Assembly: GCA_900471815.1 (NCBI GenBank)
Contig: UICE01000006.1
Coordinates: forward strand, 62,001-126,000
Length of the DNA: 64,000 bases
Direction of reading: 5' to 3'
Origin: Hyphomicrobiales bacterium
GTDB taxonomy: Bacteria > Pseudomonadota > Alphaproteobacteria > Rhizobiales > Rhizobiaceae
The notes under the pieces: model-generated
Database searches by the model: none
The model's input: the letters and a program-made list of their open reading frames with translations, nothing else
Told to the model about the DNA's origin: nothing
Shown: positions 52,424 through 61,746 of the stretch, one piece after another
How the letters are laid out: each line of letters starts with the position of its first letter
Position numbering within the stretch: the first letter of the stretch is position 1
Program-made: the position numbers and the translations under genes

Positions 52424-53037
52424 TTGGTAAACTCAAGGGTACTGTAGACGAAATTGGCGAAGATCACGTGATCGTCGACGTGCACGGTGTTGGTTATGTT
52501 GTATTTTGCTCAATGCGCACTTTATCCAATCTCCCGGCGGCTGGCGAAGCGGTTGTGCTCCTGATTGAAACCTATGTGCGTGAAGACCTTATCCGCTTGT
52601 TCGGCTTTGGAACCGCTCTCGAGCGCGAGTGGTTTCGGCTCTTGCAGAGCGTTCAGGGAATTGGTGCCAAGGTTGCTTTGAGTGTACTCGGCACTCTGAC
52701 GCCATCTGATCTTGCCAACGCGATAGCGCTGCGTGACATCGCGATGGTTTCAAGAGCCCCCGGCGTCGGCAAGCGTGTTGCCGAGCGAATCGTGACGGAG
52801 CTGAAGAACAAAGCTCCCGCCTTTGCGGGTGAAGCAATGGGAACCATCGGGCTCAAACAGGAACTGGGTGAGGGCGTCGCCCCTGCGCCAGTTACAGATG
52901 CTGTTTCAGCGCTGACGAATCTTGGCTATTCACGCGACCAGGCTGCCAATGCTATTGCCGCCGCGTTAAAAAATGCCGGCGAGGATGCGGATTCGGCGAA
53001 ATTGATACGGTTGGGGCTGAAAGAGCTGTCACGGTGA
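52420..53037 (+). CDS. ruvA: Holliday junction helicase subunit RuvA
   Basis: A 205-residue junction-binding protein. It starts [26 protein letters not shown], has the helix-hairpin-helix motifs [19 protein letters not shown] and [18 protein letters not shown], and a C-terminal domain III ([20 protein letters not shown]) that contacts RuvB. Its start codon overlaps the ruvC stop, and ruvB begins 39 bases after its end. Confidence 0.96.
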   Translation: MIGKLKGTVDEIGEDHVIVDVHGVGYVVFCSMRTLSNLPAAGEAVVLLIETYVREDLIRLFGFGTALEREWFRLLQSVQGIGAKVALSVLGTLTPSDLANAIALRDIAMVSRAPGVGKRVAERIVTELKNKAPAFAGEAMGTIGLKQELGEGVAPAPVTDAVSALTNLGYSRDQAANAIAAALKNAGEDADSAKLIRLGLKELSR

Positions 53038-53076
53038 TGCATTGTCTGAACGTGCAGTCTATGCGAGGACAGGCGC

Positions 53077-54117
53077 ATGAGTGATGCAAGCCGTCTGATA
53101 ACACCGGAAAAGCGCGGGGAAGATCTTGATACTTCGCTGCGCCCGCAAACCCTTGCCGACTTTGTGGGTCAGGCAGCGGCGCGCGCCAATTTGAAAGTAT
53201 TCATCGAAGCTGCCAAGTCGCGCGGTGAAGCGCTGGATCATGTGCTCTTTGTTGGCCCTCCCGGTCTCGGCAAAACAACATTGGCGCAGATCATGGCCAA
53301 AGAACTTGGCGTCAATTTCCGCTCGACCTCCGGACCAGTGATCGCCAAGGCAGGCGATCTTGCGGCGCTCCTGACCAATCTGGAAGAAAATGACGTTCTT
53401 TTCATTGATGAAATCCATCGGTTGAATCCTGCCGTCGAGGAAATCCTCTATCCTGCTATGGAAGATTATCAGCTCGATCTGATTATTGGCGAGGGACCAG
53501 CGGCCCGATCCGTGAAGATTGATCTTGCAAAATTTACACTTGTTGCCGCGACCACCCGGCTTGGCTTGCTGACAACGCCTTTGCGTGATCGGTTTGGGAT
53601 TCCCGTCCGGCTGAATTTCTATACCGTTGAGGAGCTGGAGCACATTGTGCGTCGCGGTGCGCGTATCATGGGAATCGGCATGACGGATGATGGCGCACTG
53701 GAAGTTGCCCGGCGTTCACGCGGGACACCGCGCATTGCCGGACGCTTGCTTCGCCGGGTGAGGGACTTTGCCATTGTCGATGGTAAAGACAAGATCGACC
53801 GTGAAACTGCCGACTCGGCGCTATTAAGGCTGGAAGTCGACAGGCTTGGCCTTGACCAGCTGGACCGACGCTATCTGGCGATGATTGCCCATAATTTTGG
53901 TGGCGGCCCGGTGGGAATTGAAACAATAGCAGCTGGGCTTTCAGAGCCGCGTGACGCTATTGAAGACATTATTGAGCCCTACATGATCCAACAGGGCTTT
54001 CTCCAACGCACGCCGCGCGGACGGGTATTGACCGTGAATGCCTGGAAACATCTGGGATTGACCGCGCCTGCCGACATTGTTCAGCAGCAGATCGCGCTTT
54101 TTCAGGATGACGACTGA
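53077..54117 (+). CDS. ruvB: Holliday junction DNA helicase RuvB
   Basis: A 346-residue AAA+ motor that drives branch migration with RuvA. Walker A GPPGLGKT is at 60-67, Walker B IDEIH at 110-114, sensor residues follow in [18 protein letters not shown], and a C-terminal winged helix ends the protein ([12 protein letters not shown]). Its last base is shared with the first base of ybgC (TGATG), so it is translationally coupled to the Tol-Pal genes downstream. Confidence 0.97.
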   Translation: MSDASRLITPEKRGEDLDTSLRPQTLADFVGQAAARANLKVFIEAAKSRGEALDHVLFVGPPGLGKTTLAQIMAKELGVNFRSTSGPVIAKAGDLAALLTNLEENDVLFIDEIHRLNPAVEEILYPAMEDYQLDLIIGEGPAARSVKIDLAKFTLVAATTRLGLLTTPLRDRFGIPVRLNFYTVEELEHIVRRGARIMGIGMTDDGALEVARRSRGTPRIAGRLLRRVRDFAIVDGKDKIDRETADSALLRLEVDRLGLDQLDRRYLAMIAHNFGGGPVGIETIAAGLSEPRDAIEDIIEPYMIQQGFLQRTPRGRVLTVNAWKHLGLTAPADIVQQQIALFQDDD

Positions 54118-54554
54118 TGAGCGGGTTGGCTGGCGCGCTGACAGATGAGGGGCACAGGCTTGAGGCCCGGGTCTATTATGCCGATACGGACTTCTCAGGT
54201 GTCGTCTATCACGCGCGTTATCTGGAGTTTCTGGAACGCGGTCGCACGGATTATCTGCGCTTGCTGGGGGTACACCATACGGAACTTGCCGAAGGAAAAC
54301 TCGGTGAAAATCTCGTCTGGATCGTTCGCCGGATGGAAATCGATTTCAGATCGCCCGCCCGCATCGACGATGTATTAACGGTTGAAACTCACACTGCCGC
54401 CATATCGGGAGCGCGGGTGGAAATGCATCAGGCTATAAAACGCAACGGTGATTTGCTCATCTCGGCTGTTGTCGAGGCAGCGATGGTCAATAATGCAGGT
54501 CGTCCGCGAAGATTTCCGGCAGAGTGGGTCAAGCTTTTCAATCCACGGACATAA
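54117..54554 (+). CDS. ybgC: Tol-Pal-associated acyl-CoA thioesterase YbgC
   Basis: A 145-residue hot-dog-fold thioesterase. The ADTDFSGVVYHARYLEFLERGRTD segment carries the catalytic aspartate (YADTDFSGVVYH) of the 4-hydroxybenzoyl-CoA thioesterase/YbgC group. It hydrolyses acyl-CoA thioesters and belongs to the conserved tol cluster, where its role is linked to phospholipid metabolism and envelope integrity. ATG 54117 overlaps the ruvB stop by one base. Confidence 0.93.
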   Translation: MSGLAGALTDEGHRLEARVYYADTDFSGVVYHARYLEFLERGRTDYLRLLGVHHTELAEGKLGENLVWIVRRMEIDFRSPARIDDVLTVETHTAAISGARVEMHQAIKRNGDLLISAVVEAAMVNNAGRPRRFPAEWVKLFNPRT

Positions 54555-54790
54555 GATATTGCCATTTATATTGATCAGTCCCATGAATCATAACTGATCC
54601 TTAACCATAACAAATCATGAATAAGGCTATGAAACGGGGCGTTTGGCGTTAACGCCTTCGTTTTACCAAAATTAACGTAAAGAAGCCGCGTTAAGGTTAC
54701 TGGAAATAAATCCGGTTTTTACGTGGCTCATCTGGATTGAAACGATTGTGCCCCGGTCAACAAGCCGGGTTTTCGGATTCGAGGATAAAT
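54555..54790 (+). promoter_or_regulatory. Intergenic region between ybgC and tolQ
   Basis: This 236-base gap interrupts the ruv-tol run and probably holds a tolQ promoter. It contains one TTAACCAT half-site of the CtrA type (54601-54608), but no full TTAA-N7-TTAA site, and a GGCGTTAACGCC palindrome near 54645. No terminator is visible. Confidence 0.4.
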
Positions 54791-55498
54791 ATGGAAGATC
54801 TAACAGCCGTTGCCGTTCATACAGATGTTTCCCTCTGGGGATTGTTCTGGCAGGCAGGTTTTATCGTCAAGCTCGTGATGGTGGGATTGCTGGGTGCATC
54901 AATCTGGACCTGGGGTATCATTCTCGACAAGAGTCTCGGCTTTGGGCGGGCCAAACGTGCATTTGACCGCTTCGAGCAGGTTTTCTGGTCCGGCCAATCG
55001 CTTGAGGAACTCTATCGCAATCTTGGCGATAAGCGCACAACGGGAATGGGCGCTATTTTCATCGCTGCGATGCGCGAATGGAAGAAGTCGTTCGAAAAGG
55101 GCGCCCGCTCACCCATTGCTTTGCAGATGCGTATCGACAAGGCGATGGATGTGGCACTTGCCCGCGAAAGCGATTATCTCGCTGCCCGCCTGACTTCGCT
55201 CGCTACCATCGGTTCTGCCGGTCCATTCATTGGTCTGTTCGGAACTGTTATCGGTATCATGACATCGTTCATGGGTATTGCGGGCTCAAAGTCGACAAGT
55301 TTGGCGGTCGTCGCACCGGGTATTGCTGAGGCGCTTTTGGCGACGGCAATTGGTCTCGTCGCCGCTATTCCTGCGGTTATTGCCTACAATAAGCTTTCAA
55401 GTGATGCCGGTAAATTGACCGCCCGCATGGAAGGCTTCGCCGATGAGTTTTCCGCCATACTATCGCGGCAAATCGATGAGAAACTGCCGCGTACATAA
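54791..55498 (+). CDS. tolQ: TolQ, proton-channel subunit of the Tol-Pal system
   Basis: A 235-residue inner-membrane protein with three helices (about 20-42, 140-162, 175-200). The conserved proton-path helices are SLATIGSAGPFIGLFGTVIGIM and VAPGIAEALLATAIGLVAAIPAV. With TolR it uses the proton gradient to energise TolA during cell constriction. Start ATG 54791 follows GAGGATAA; a longer in-frame ORF from 54737 lacks homology. First gene of the tolQRA-B-pal-cpoB set. Confidence 0.96.
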   Translation: MEDLTAVAVHTDVSLWGLFWQAGFIVKLVMVGLLGASIWTWGIILDKSLGFGRAKRAFDRFEQVFWSGQSLEELYRNLGDKRTTGMGAIFIAAMREWKKSFEKGARSPIALQMRIDKAMDVALARESDYLAARLTSLATIGSAGPFIGLFGTVIGIMTSFMGIAGSKSTSLAVVAPGIAEALLATAIGLVAAIPAVIAYNKLSSDAGKLTARMEGFADEFSAILSRQIDEKLPRT

Positions 55499-55537
55499 GC
55501 CTGCGCAACAGATATAGCAATTGCGAGAATTGATGCC

Positions 55538-55987
55538 ATGGGCATGTCTATAGGAAATAATGGTTCTGGTGGCAGCCGCCGCCGTCGCGGTCGGCACAGC
55601 AAGGGCGTGATGAGTGAGATCAACGTGACACCGCTGGTCGACGTCATGCTCGTGCTGTTGATCATCTTCATGGTAACCGCACCGATGATGACCGTTGGTG
55701 TGCCGATCGATATGCCGGAAACATCGGCACAGACGCTGAATAGCGAAGCGGATCCGATCTATGTAACGATCAACCAGCAAGGTCAGATCTATCTCCAGGA
55801 AACAGAAATTCCTCTTGAAGAAATCGTGCCCAAACTGCAGGCAATCGCCAAGACAGGCTATAAAGAACGCATTTTCGTCAAGGGCGACAAGGCTGCTGAC
55901 TACGGTACGATCATGAAGGTTATGGCACAGATATCGGGTTCGGGTTTCAAGAACATCGGTCTCGTAAGTCTGCCGGAAGGTAATTAA
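55538..55987 (+). CDS. tolR: TolR, inner-membrane Tol-Pal subunit
   Basis: A 149-residue protein with one membrane helix (about 31-52) whose aspartate lies in NVTPLVDVMLVLLIIFMV, the proton-relay residue. A periplasmic ExbD/TolR domain follows (about 60-149). The N-terminal cytoplasmic tail is rich in Gly, Ser and Arg. It is 39 bases after tolQ. Confidence 0.95.
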   Translation: MGMSIGNNGSGGSRRRRGRHSKGVMSEINVTPLVDVMLVLLIIFMVTAPMMTVGVPIDMPETSAQTLNSEADPIYVTINQQGQIYLQETEIPLEEIVPKLQAIAKTGYKERIFVKGDKAADYGTIMKVMAQISGSGFKNIGLVSLPEGN

Positions 55988-55993
55988 TCCATT

Positions 55994-57100
55994 ATGCGGG
56001 GCAGCATCACATCTTCAGCAATAATCCACGCCGCTTTGCTCGGCTGGGGTCTGTTGTCGTTTTCTGCGCCGACCCCGATGGATATGGCTAACTCGGAATC
56101 TATGCCCATTGATATTGTGTCCGATGTGAGCCAGCTGCAAAAAGGCGATAAGAAAGCCGAGAAGAACGAGAAGCCGGCACCAAAGCCGACACAGAAGCCG
56201 CAAACGATTCCTGACGCACAAAATGTCGGTGACAGCGAGACGGATGTGGAAACCAAACCCGCAACCGAGACAAAAGCGAAACCTGTAGAGGCGGCAGAAG
56301 CGCCCAAGCCTTCGGAAACGCCTGTCGCCAAACCGGACCCTCAGCCTGAACCAAAGCCGGAAGTAAAGCCTGAGCCGAAGCCAACACCTGTACCCGCTAC
56401 AGAAGTCAAGCCAGAGCCGGAGCCCAAGCAGGAGGTTAAGCCTGATCCTGTTGCGGAAGCAATTAATGATGTGAAACCTGTACCGGCACCCGCTGAAACG
56501 CCAAAGGCTGAACCTGCTCCGCAAGCCGAAAAGCCTGCCGAAGAAGAGTTCAAGTTGCCGGAAAAGGTTGCGATGCCGCAAGCCAAGCCAACGCCGCCAG
56601 CGCAGACCGCCAAGACACCTGATCGTAAGGAAACGCCTGAGAAACCGAAAACGCAGACCGCTTCGACCCCATCAAAGGAAAAGGACGGTATCGCGGATCA
56701 AGTTGCGGATTTGCTCAACAAGCAAAAAGCATCAGCTGGCGGGGCAAAACGCTCAACCGACCAAGCTTCGCTGGGTGCAAGTAAAACGACGGGCGGCAGT
56801 TCTCTCAGCCAGAGCGAGATGGACGCATTGCGTGGTATCATTGAAGGCAATTGGAACAAGCCGGTTGGCGCGGAAGAATCGCCGGATATGAAGATTATTG
56901 TGCGGTTCCGCCTTACTCAGGACGGCCAGATTGACGGCAGCCCTGAAGTTAGCGGCACTGGAGCGGATGCCGGACTTTTGAATGCAGTCAAGAGCAGCGC
57001 ATTGCGAGCTGTTATGCGATCTGCGCCGTTCAACCTGCCGCAAGACAAGTATGATACCTGGTCGACTGTCGAATTGACATTCTATCCGGGTGCAACCTGA
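55994..57100 (+). CDS. tolA: TolA, periplasm-spanning Tol-Pal protein
   Basis: A 368-residue protein. An N-terminal membrane helix (about 5-24) is followed by a long Pro/Lys/Glu-rich extended domain (about 45-230, repeated KPEPKP-type units) and a C-terminal TonB-like domain (about 265-368: [28 protein letters not shown]). The middle domain is low in helical heptads and rich in proline, unlike the long helix of E. coli TolA. It bridges the inner membrane to Pal and TolB. It is 6 bases after tolR. Confidence 0.93.
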   Translation: MRGSITSSAIIHAALLGWGLLSFSAPTPMDMANSESMPIDIVSDVSQLQKGDKKAEKNEKPAPKPTQKPQTIPDAQNVGDSETDVETKPATETKAKPVEAAEAPKPSETPVAKPDPQPEPKPEVKPEPKPTPVPATEVKPEPEPKQEVKPDPVAEAINDVKPVPAPAETPKAEPAPQAEKPAEEEFKLPEKVAMPQAKPTPPAQTAKTPDRKETPEKPKTQTASTPSKEKDGIADQVADLLNKQKASAGGAKRSTDQASLGASKTTGGSSLSQSEMDALRGIIEGNWNKPVGAEESPDMKIIVRFRLTQDGQIDGSPEVSGTGADAGLLNAVKSSALRAVMRSAPFNLPQDKYDTWSTVELTFYPGAT

Positions 57101-57138
57101 AAATCACCATAGGCCAGCCAAAAGAGGGCCCTGAACTA

Positions 57139-58455
57139 ATGCTGAAATTATCCCGTTTATTCCTCTCCGCAGTTGCGCTGGTCATGGCGACGTCCATGAT
57201 TGCAACTTTGCCAGCCCGCGCTGAGCTTAAACTCGACATCACCAGAGGTGTTGTGGAGCCTATGCCCATCGCGATTACAGATTTTCTGTCCGGCGATCAG
57301 CTTGGCGCTCAAATCTCCGGCGTTATCGCTGCTGACCTTGAACGCTCAGGATTGTTTGCTCCGGTCGACAAGGGAGCCTTCATCGAGAAGATATCCAATC
57401 CAGATGCTGCACCCCGTTTTGAAGACTGGAAGGTTATCAATGCGCAAGCACTGGTCACCGGCCGCGTGACCAAGCAAGGTGATGGCAGGCTGAAGGCAGA
57501 GTTCCGGCTTTGGGATACATTTGCCGGCCAACAGCTTGAAGGTCAGCAGTTTTTTACCGCTCCTGACAGCTGGCGCCGTGTTGCTCATATTATCGCCGAT
57601 GCGATTTATGAAAAGCTGACGGGTGAAAAAGGCTACTTTGATACGCGCATCGTGTTCGTTGATGAATCCGGCACCAAGGAAAAACGCATCAAGCGTCTTG
57701 GAATCATGGATCAGGATGGCGCGAATGTGCGCTACCTGACCAATGGCAAGGACCTCGTTCTGACACCGCGCTTCTCACCGAGCCGTCAGGAAATCACTTA
57801 TATGTCCTATGAAGGTGGCAAGCCGCAGATTTACCTGTTGCAGCTTGAGACCGGCCAGCGCGAACTTGTCGGAAATTTCCCCGGCATGACGATTGCGCCG
57901 CGCTTCTCGCCAGATGGGCAAAAGGTTGTGATGAGTCTTCTGCAGGAAGACGGCAGTGCCAATGTTTATGCGATGGATCTGCGCAGCCGCACGACGACAC
58001 GTCTGACGAGTACTTCTGCAATCGATACCGGCGCATCCTACTCGCCAGATGGAACGCAGGTCGTGTTCGAGTCTGATCGCGGCGGACGCCCGCAGATTTA
58101 TAAGATGGGCGCCGATGGCTCCAATCCGCAGCGTATCTCATTTGGCGACGGTTCTTATTCAACCCCGGTCTGGTCTCCTCGCGGTGATCTTATTTCCTTC
58201 ACCAAACAATCCGGCGGACAATTTTCCATCGGTGTGATGAAAACCGATGGTTCCGGCGAGCGTATTTTGACAAGCGGTTATCATGATGAAGGTCCTACAT
58301 GGGCGCCAAACGGTCGCGTGCTGATGTTCTTCCGCATGCCTCCCGGCTCAAACAGCCCGCATCTCATGACCGTCGATTTGACAGGACGCAATTTGCGGCA
58401 AATCCAGACTCCGAATCTGGCTTCTGACCCGGCTTGGTCGCCATTGCTGGAATAA
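57139..58455 (+). CDS. tolB: TolB, periplasmic Tol-Pal protein
   Basis: A 438-residue secreted protein. The signal peptide ends ARA at about residue 28. An N-terminal domain (about 30-165) is followed by a six-bladed beta-propeller (about 175-435) with recurring [28 protein letters not shown] and [13 protein letters not shown] blades. TolB binds Pal and the TolA C-terminus. It is 38 bases after tolA and is followed by a terminator. Confidence 0.96.
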   Translation: MLKLSRLFLSAVALVMATSMIATLPARAELKLDITRGVVEPMPIAITDFLSGDQLGAQISGVIAADLERSGLFAPVDKGAFIEKISNPDAAPRFEDWKVINAQALVTGRVTKQGDGRLKAEFRLWDTFAGQQLEGQQFFTAPDSWRRVAHIIADAIYEKLTGEKGYFDTRIVFVDESGTKEKRIKRLGIMDQDGANVRYLTNGKDLVLTPRFSPSRQEITYMSYEGGKPQIYLLQLETGQRELVGNFPGMTIAPRFSPDGQKVVMSLLQEDGSANVYAMDLRSRTTTRLTSTSAIDTGASYSPDGTQVVFESDRGGRPQIYKMGADGSNPQRISFGDGSYSTPVWSPRGDLISFTKQSGGQFSIGVMKTDGSGERILTSGYHDEGPTWAPNGRVLMFFRMPPGSNSPHLMTVDLTGRNLRQIQTPNLASDPAWSPLLE

Positions 58456-58482
58456 AGGCACCTGTTTTGATGAATTAAGGCG

Positions 58483-58525
58483 ATTCCCGGCGTTGTTTTC
58501 CAACATCGCCGGGAATGTCGTTTTT
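58483..58525 (+). terminator. Rho-independent terminator after tolB
   Basis: ATTCCCGGCG (58483-58492) pairs with CGCCGGGAAT (58507-58516), with an inner TTG/CAA extension; GTCG then TTTTT (58521-58525) follow. It separates tolB from pal. Confidence 0.8.
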
Positions 58526-58587
58526 CCGCCGCATTCCTTGCATTAAGGATGCGGCACAACCATTAAGTTTCGCCGTTAATCCTGATG

Positions 58588-58602
58588 TTAAGAGTGGATT
58601 AA
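58588..58602 (+). promoter_or_regulatory. CtrA box upstream of pal
   Basis: TTAAGAGTGGATTAA is an exact TTAA-N7-TTAA match (the reverse strand reads TTAATCCACTCTTAA), 84 bases before the pal start and after the tolB terminator. Additional TTAA half-sites crowd the same region. Confidence 0.65.
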
Positions 58603-58686
58603 CCCTGTTTCTTGAATTGGTCTTAACCTCAATATGGTTACTGCTTGTTCACCGAAACAAATCCAATTCTCAAGGAGTTCAGGCTC

Positions 58687-59187
58687 ATGCGCCGCTTCGA
58701 AATGATCGCTCGCAGTCCAGTTTTCGTCGCCCTCTTCCTGTCGCTCGCTATCGCGGGTTGCGCCAAGAAGCCAGTCAACAGTGCCGGCGACCTCGGCCTG
58801 GGTGCCGGCGCTGCAACGCCCGGTTCGACGCAGGACTTCACAGTTAACGTTGGCGACCGTATTTTCTTTGACGTTGACTCGTCAGTTATCCGTGCTGATG
58901 CTCAGCAGACCCTGTCAAAGCAGGCGCAATGGCTGCAGCGTTATCCTAACTATGCAATCACTGTTGAAGGTCACGCCGACGAGCGCGGCACTCGCGAATA
59001 CAATCTGGCCCTTGGCCAGCGCCGTGCAGCCGCTACCCGCAACTTCCTGGCGGCGCGCGGAGTTCCAGCCCAGCGCATCAAGACACTGTCCTACGGTAAT
59101 GAACGCCCTGTCGCGGTTTGCGATTCGGAATCCTGCTGGTCGCAGAACCGTCGTGCAATCACCGTTCTCGGTGGCGCTGGCAGCTAA
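58687..59187 (+). CDS. pal: Pal, peptidoglycan-associated lipoprotein
   Basis: A 166-residue outer-membrane lipoprotein. The lipobox LAIAGC places the lipidated cysteine at C25. An OmpA-like domain (about 60-166) binds peptidoglycan; VEGHADERGTREYNLALGQRRA carries the conserved Asp/Arg pair. Pal anchors the Tol system to the cell wall. The start is ATG 58687 after AAGGAG; an earlier in-frame ATG at 58645 lies in the promoter region. It has its own CtrA-box promoter and terminator. Confidence 0.97.
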   Translation: MRRFEMIARSPVFVALFLSLAIAGCAKKPVNSAGDLGLGAGAATPGSTQDFTVNVGDRIFFDVDSSVIRADAQQTLSKQAQWLQRYPNYAITVEGHADERGTREYNLALGQRRAAATRNFLAARGVPAQRIKTLSYGNERPVAVCDSESCWSQNRRAITVLGGAGS

Positions 59188-59207
59188 GCCTACTGTTAAA
59201 AGTTGAT

Positions 59208-59233
59208 AAAAAGCGGCTTTAGGGCCGCTTTTT
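59208..59233 (+). terminator. Rho-independent terminator after pal
   Basis: AAAAAGCGGC and GCCGCTTTTT arms (59208-59217 and 59224-59233) with a 6-base loop. Confidence 0.92.
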
Positions 59234-59345
59234 GTGTTTTATAACATGTTGAAACAAAATTTGGCCGAAGTCGCCTTGCTCATGATAGATAGGGCTGCTG
59301 CAAAAGGTTGCAGTGTTAAATTCCCATATCAGGGGCGGTAAAGGA

Positions 59346-60305
59346 ATGAACAAACGATTGAAGAGTTTTGTAGTGGCGATGACGCTGGTGCCATTACTGG
59401 CAACTGGCGCGAGCCACGCGGCCAGTGGAGGCGGCGGGTTTTTTCCGCCAGCTCCCAAGGCGACGGTCGGCGCTATGGATGCGCCTGTTCTCATGGCACA
59501 AGCGAGTGATCCTCGTGTCAGCCAGTTGGAAGAGCAGATCAGGCAGCTGACCGGTAAAATCGAAGAACTGAACTTCCAGCTTTTGCAAATGCAAGAGCAA
59601 ATGCGGAAAGTTCAGGACGATAATGAGTTCCGCTTTCAGGAACTTGAAAAGGGCAAGCGTTCCGACGCTGGCGGCAAGGGCGACCGGACGGTCGCCGAAG
59701 CTCCCCGCGCGCCGCATAATACGGAGGCATCGACAGATGCCTCCACCGATTCCGCTGCTATTGACCCACAGATTGATCCTTCCAACAATTCGGTGTTTGG
59801 CGTACCGCCGCAAACGCTCGGACAGATTCAATTTGATGCCAATGGCAACGTAATCGGTGGAACGCGCAACGAAAATCCTGAGCAGGCGGATAACACAACT
59901 GTCGCCGCTCTACCGCAGACCGATGATCCGAAAGCACTGTACAGCCAGGCCTATCAACTTTTCCTGTCGGGCGATTATCGCAGCGCAGAGGTTGCATTCC
60001 GTAGCCATGTCGACCGCTTTCCCAATGATCCAGCTGATGCCGACGCCCGCTACTGGCTTGGAGAATCGCTTTTCGGACAGGGCCGCTACCAACAGGCTGC
60101 ATCGGTTTTTCTGGACAATCACAAGCAATTTCCAGATTCAAAGAAAAGTCCTGAGAATCTGCTCAAACTGGGCATGACGCTGGCAAAAATGAAAGATCAT
60201 GATGTGGCTTGCGCGACATTTGCATCTGTTACTTCCAGATATCCAAACATTTCGGCGGCGATCAAAGAGCGCGTGAAGAATGAGCGTGCTGCCAACAAGT
60301 GCTGA
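59346..60305 (+). CDS. cpoB: CpoB (YbgF), periplasmic division/Tol-Pal coordination protein
   Basis: A 319-residue secreted protein. A signal peptide (about 1-26, ending SHAAS) is followed by a coiled coil (about 55-100, RVSQLEEQIRQLTGKIEEL), a Ser/Asp/Thr-rich linker, and three TPR repeats (about 195-305: LYSQAYQLFLSGDYRSAEVAFRS). In E. coli CpoB couples outer-membrane constriction to peptidoglycan synthesis. ATG 59346 follows GGGGCGG. Its 3' end overlaps tilS by 26 bases. Confidence 0.93.
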   Translation: MNKRLKSFVVAMTLVPLLATGASHAASGGGGFFPPAPKATVGAMDAPVLMAQASDPRVSQLEEQIRQLTGKIEELNFQLLQMQEQMRKVQDDNEFRFQELEKGKRSDAGGKGDRTVAEAPRAPHNTEASTDASTDSAAIDPQIDPSNNSVFGVPPQTLGQIQFDANGNVIGGTRNENPEQADNTTVAALPQTDDPKALYSQAYQLFLSGDYRSAEVAFRSHVDRFPNDPADADARYWLGESLFGQGRYQQAASVFLDNHKQFPDSKKSPENLLKLGMTLAKMKDHDVACATFASVTSRYPNISAAIKERVKNERAANKC

Positions 60306-61653
60306 AAAAACGATCGATCTGAACGGCATCTTCTCGGCAATTGATTTTGAAGGCTCGCGATCGATCGTCGTTGCGGTTTCCGGCGGCAGTGACTCTTTGG
60401 CGTTGCTCTATCTGCTTCTCGATTATCATAAATCCCGGCCGTCCTTTCCCGAAATAGTAGCTGTAACAATTGATCATGGGCTTCGACCAGAATCCCGCGA
60501 TGAAGCAAATTATGTCGGAGAACTTTGCCAAAAAGCAGGAATTTCCCATCGGATATTGTCATGGCACGGACAAAAACCTGACACGGGCCTTTCTGCCAAG
60601 GCGCGTGAGATACGTTACAAGCTTCTATGTGATGCAGCGCGCGATGTCGGAGCAGGGATAATCCTCACGGGCCATACGCTTGATGATCAGGTTGAAACAT
60701 TCCTGATGCGCTCTGATCGCAGCGTTGCTGATAGCAGCGAGCGTGGGCAGGCAGGCATGGCGCTTGCGACCTTGCTGGAGCGCGAAGTGTGGCTGGTGCG
60801 ACCGCTGTTGAACATGCGCCGTGAAGAGCTTCGAGATTATCTGCGGATGCTTGGAGTGACGTGGAAAGACGACCCCTCGAACGATAGTCTTAAATATGAA
60901 CGTGTCCGGGTTCGAAAAAGCATTCAGGAAAATGATCTCGACGAACTTCAATCAAAAATCAAGCACAAGGCATCAAAGCGGCTGAATCTCAACGCGGAGG
61001 TAACGACGGCATTGCCGAGCTGTGTAACGGTATTGGGCGGCATCAAGGCGCAGATCAACCGGGAAAATTGGTATCAGCAGAAGCCGGAAGTGCAAGAATT
61101 GGCTGTTGGCGTGCTGCTTGCTATCATGGGAGGCCAATCTTTTTTGCCCTCTGCAACATCATGCAGAAAAGCACTGAAATTTATCGAAGAGGCTGACACG
61201 CATAGCAAGCTCTCGATCGGGCGTTGCATCATTGAAACGAGACCAGAAAATACTTTGCTCTATCGCGAAATGCGTTCAATGCCTGCGCTGACCGTTGAGC
61301 CGGGAATGTCCGTGATCTGGGACGGACGCTATAGATTGACCAATGCCGGAAAGCGCTCTGTCATCATTGATGCTTGCGGCGTGCAGGGACTTGCTGAATT
61401 GAAAAGCCGGATGGACAATGTTCACGGTCCGTCAGCCCAGTCGAGCCCGGCTATTGTCATGAACGGCGTCAGGCACAGTCCTGTCTTCGATGATCACGGT
61501 AAATTGCCTGAAGGATTGATAATCGAGCGTTATGTTGGCTTGTTTGACAATATTCTCGTAGGATACGACCAATTATTGGCGCAATGCGTTGCTACGATGC
61601 TCAAAATACCGGCTTACAAGCGCTATCCTGTAAACCAGATTAACAAGAATTGA
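60280..61653 (+). CDS. tilS: tRNA(Ile)-lysidine synthetase TilS
   Basis: A 457-residue N-type ATP pyrophosphatase that converts the wobble cytidine of the tRNA-Ile CAU anticodon to lysidine. The PP-loop SGGSDS is at 34-39 and GHTLDDQVETFLMR follows (about 128-141). The C-terminal domain is divergent but complete. ATG 60280 starts inside the cpoB coding region, a common overlap in this cluster. It is followed by ftsH. Confidence 0.95.
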   Translation: MSVLPTSAEKTIDLNGIFSAIDFEGSRSIVVAVSGGSDSLALLYLLLDYHKSRPSFPEIVAVTIDHGLRPESRDEANYVGELCQKAGISHRILSWHGQKPDTGLSAKAREIRYKLLCDAARDVGAGIILTGHTLDDQVETFLMRSDRSVADSSERGQAGMALATLLEREVWLVRPLLNMRREELRDYLRMLGVTWKDDPSNDSLKYERVRVRKSIQENDLDELQSKIKHKASKRLNLNAEVTTALPSCVTVLGGIKAQINRENWYQQKPEVQELAVGVLLAIMGGQSFLPSATSCRKALKFIEEADTHSKLSIGRCIIETRPENTLLYREMRSMPALTVEPGMSVIWDGRYRLTNAGKRSVIIDACGVQGLAELKSRMDNVHGPSAQSSPAIVMNGVRHSPVFDDHGKLPEGLIIERYVGLFDNILVGYDQLLAQCVATMLKIPAYKRYPVNQINKN

Positions 61654-61672
61654 GCTGAAGTCGAATGCTAGC

Positions 61673-61701
61673 CTTGGCAAGGGCGCGCTTCGAACCTATG
61701 T
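61673..61701 (+). promoter_or_regulatory. RpoH (sigma-32) promoter of ftsH
   Basis: CTTG (61673-61676), an 18-base spacer and CCTATGT (61695-61701) match the alphaproteobacterial heat-shock consensus CTTG-N17/18-CYTATNT at all defined positions. It lies 46 bases before the ftsH start, so ftsH is probably heat-inducible independently of tilS. Confidence 0.8.
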
Positions 61702-61746
61702 TACATGCAAATTCCGCGTTTGCGGGTGCAATTGATGGGACCTGAC

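Noticed and set aside
54555-54790. Full CtrA box before tolQ
   Set aside because: TTAACCAT and other TTAA motifs occur, but none is paired with a second TTAA at seven bases.
56015-56613. Long minus-strand ORFs opposite tolA
   Set aside because: They arise from the repeated Pro/Lys/Glu codons of tolA and have no start signals.
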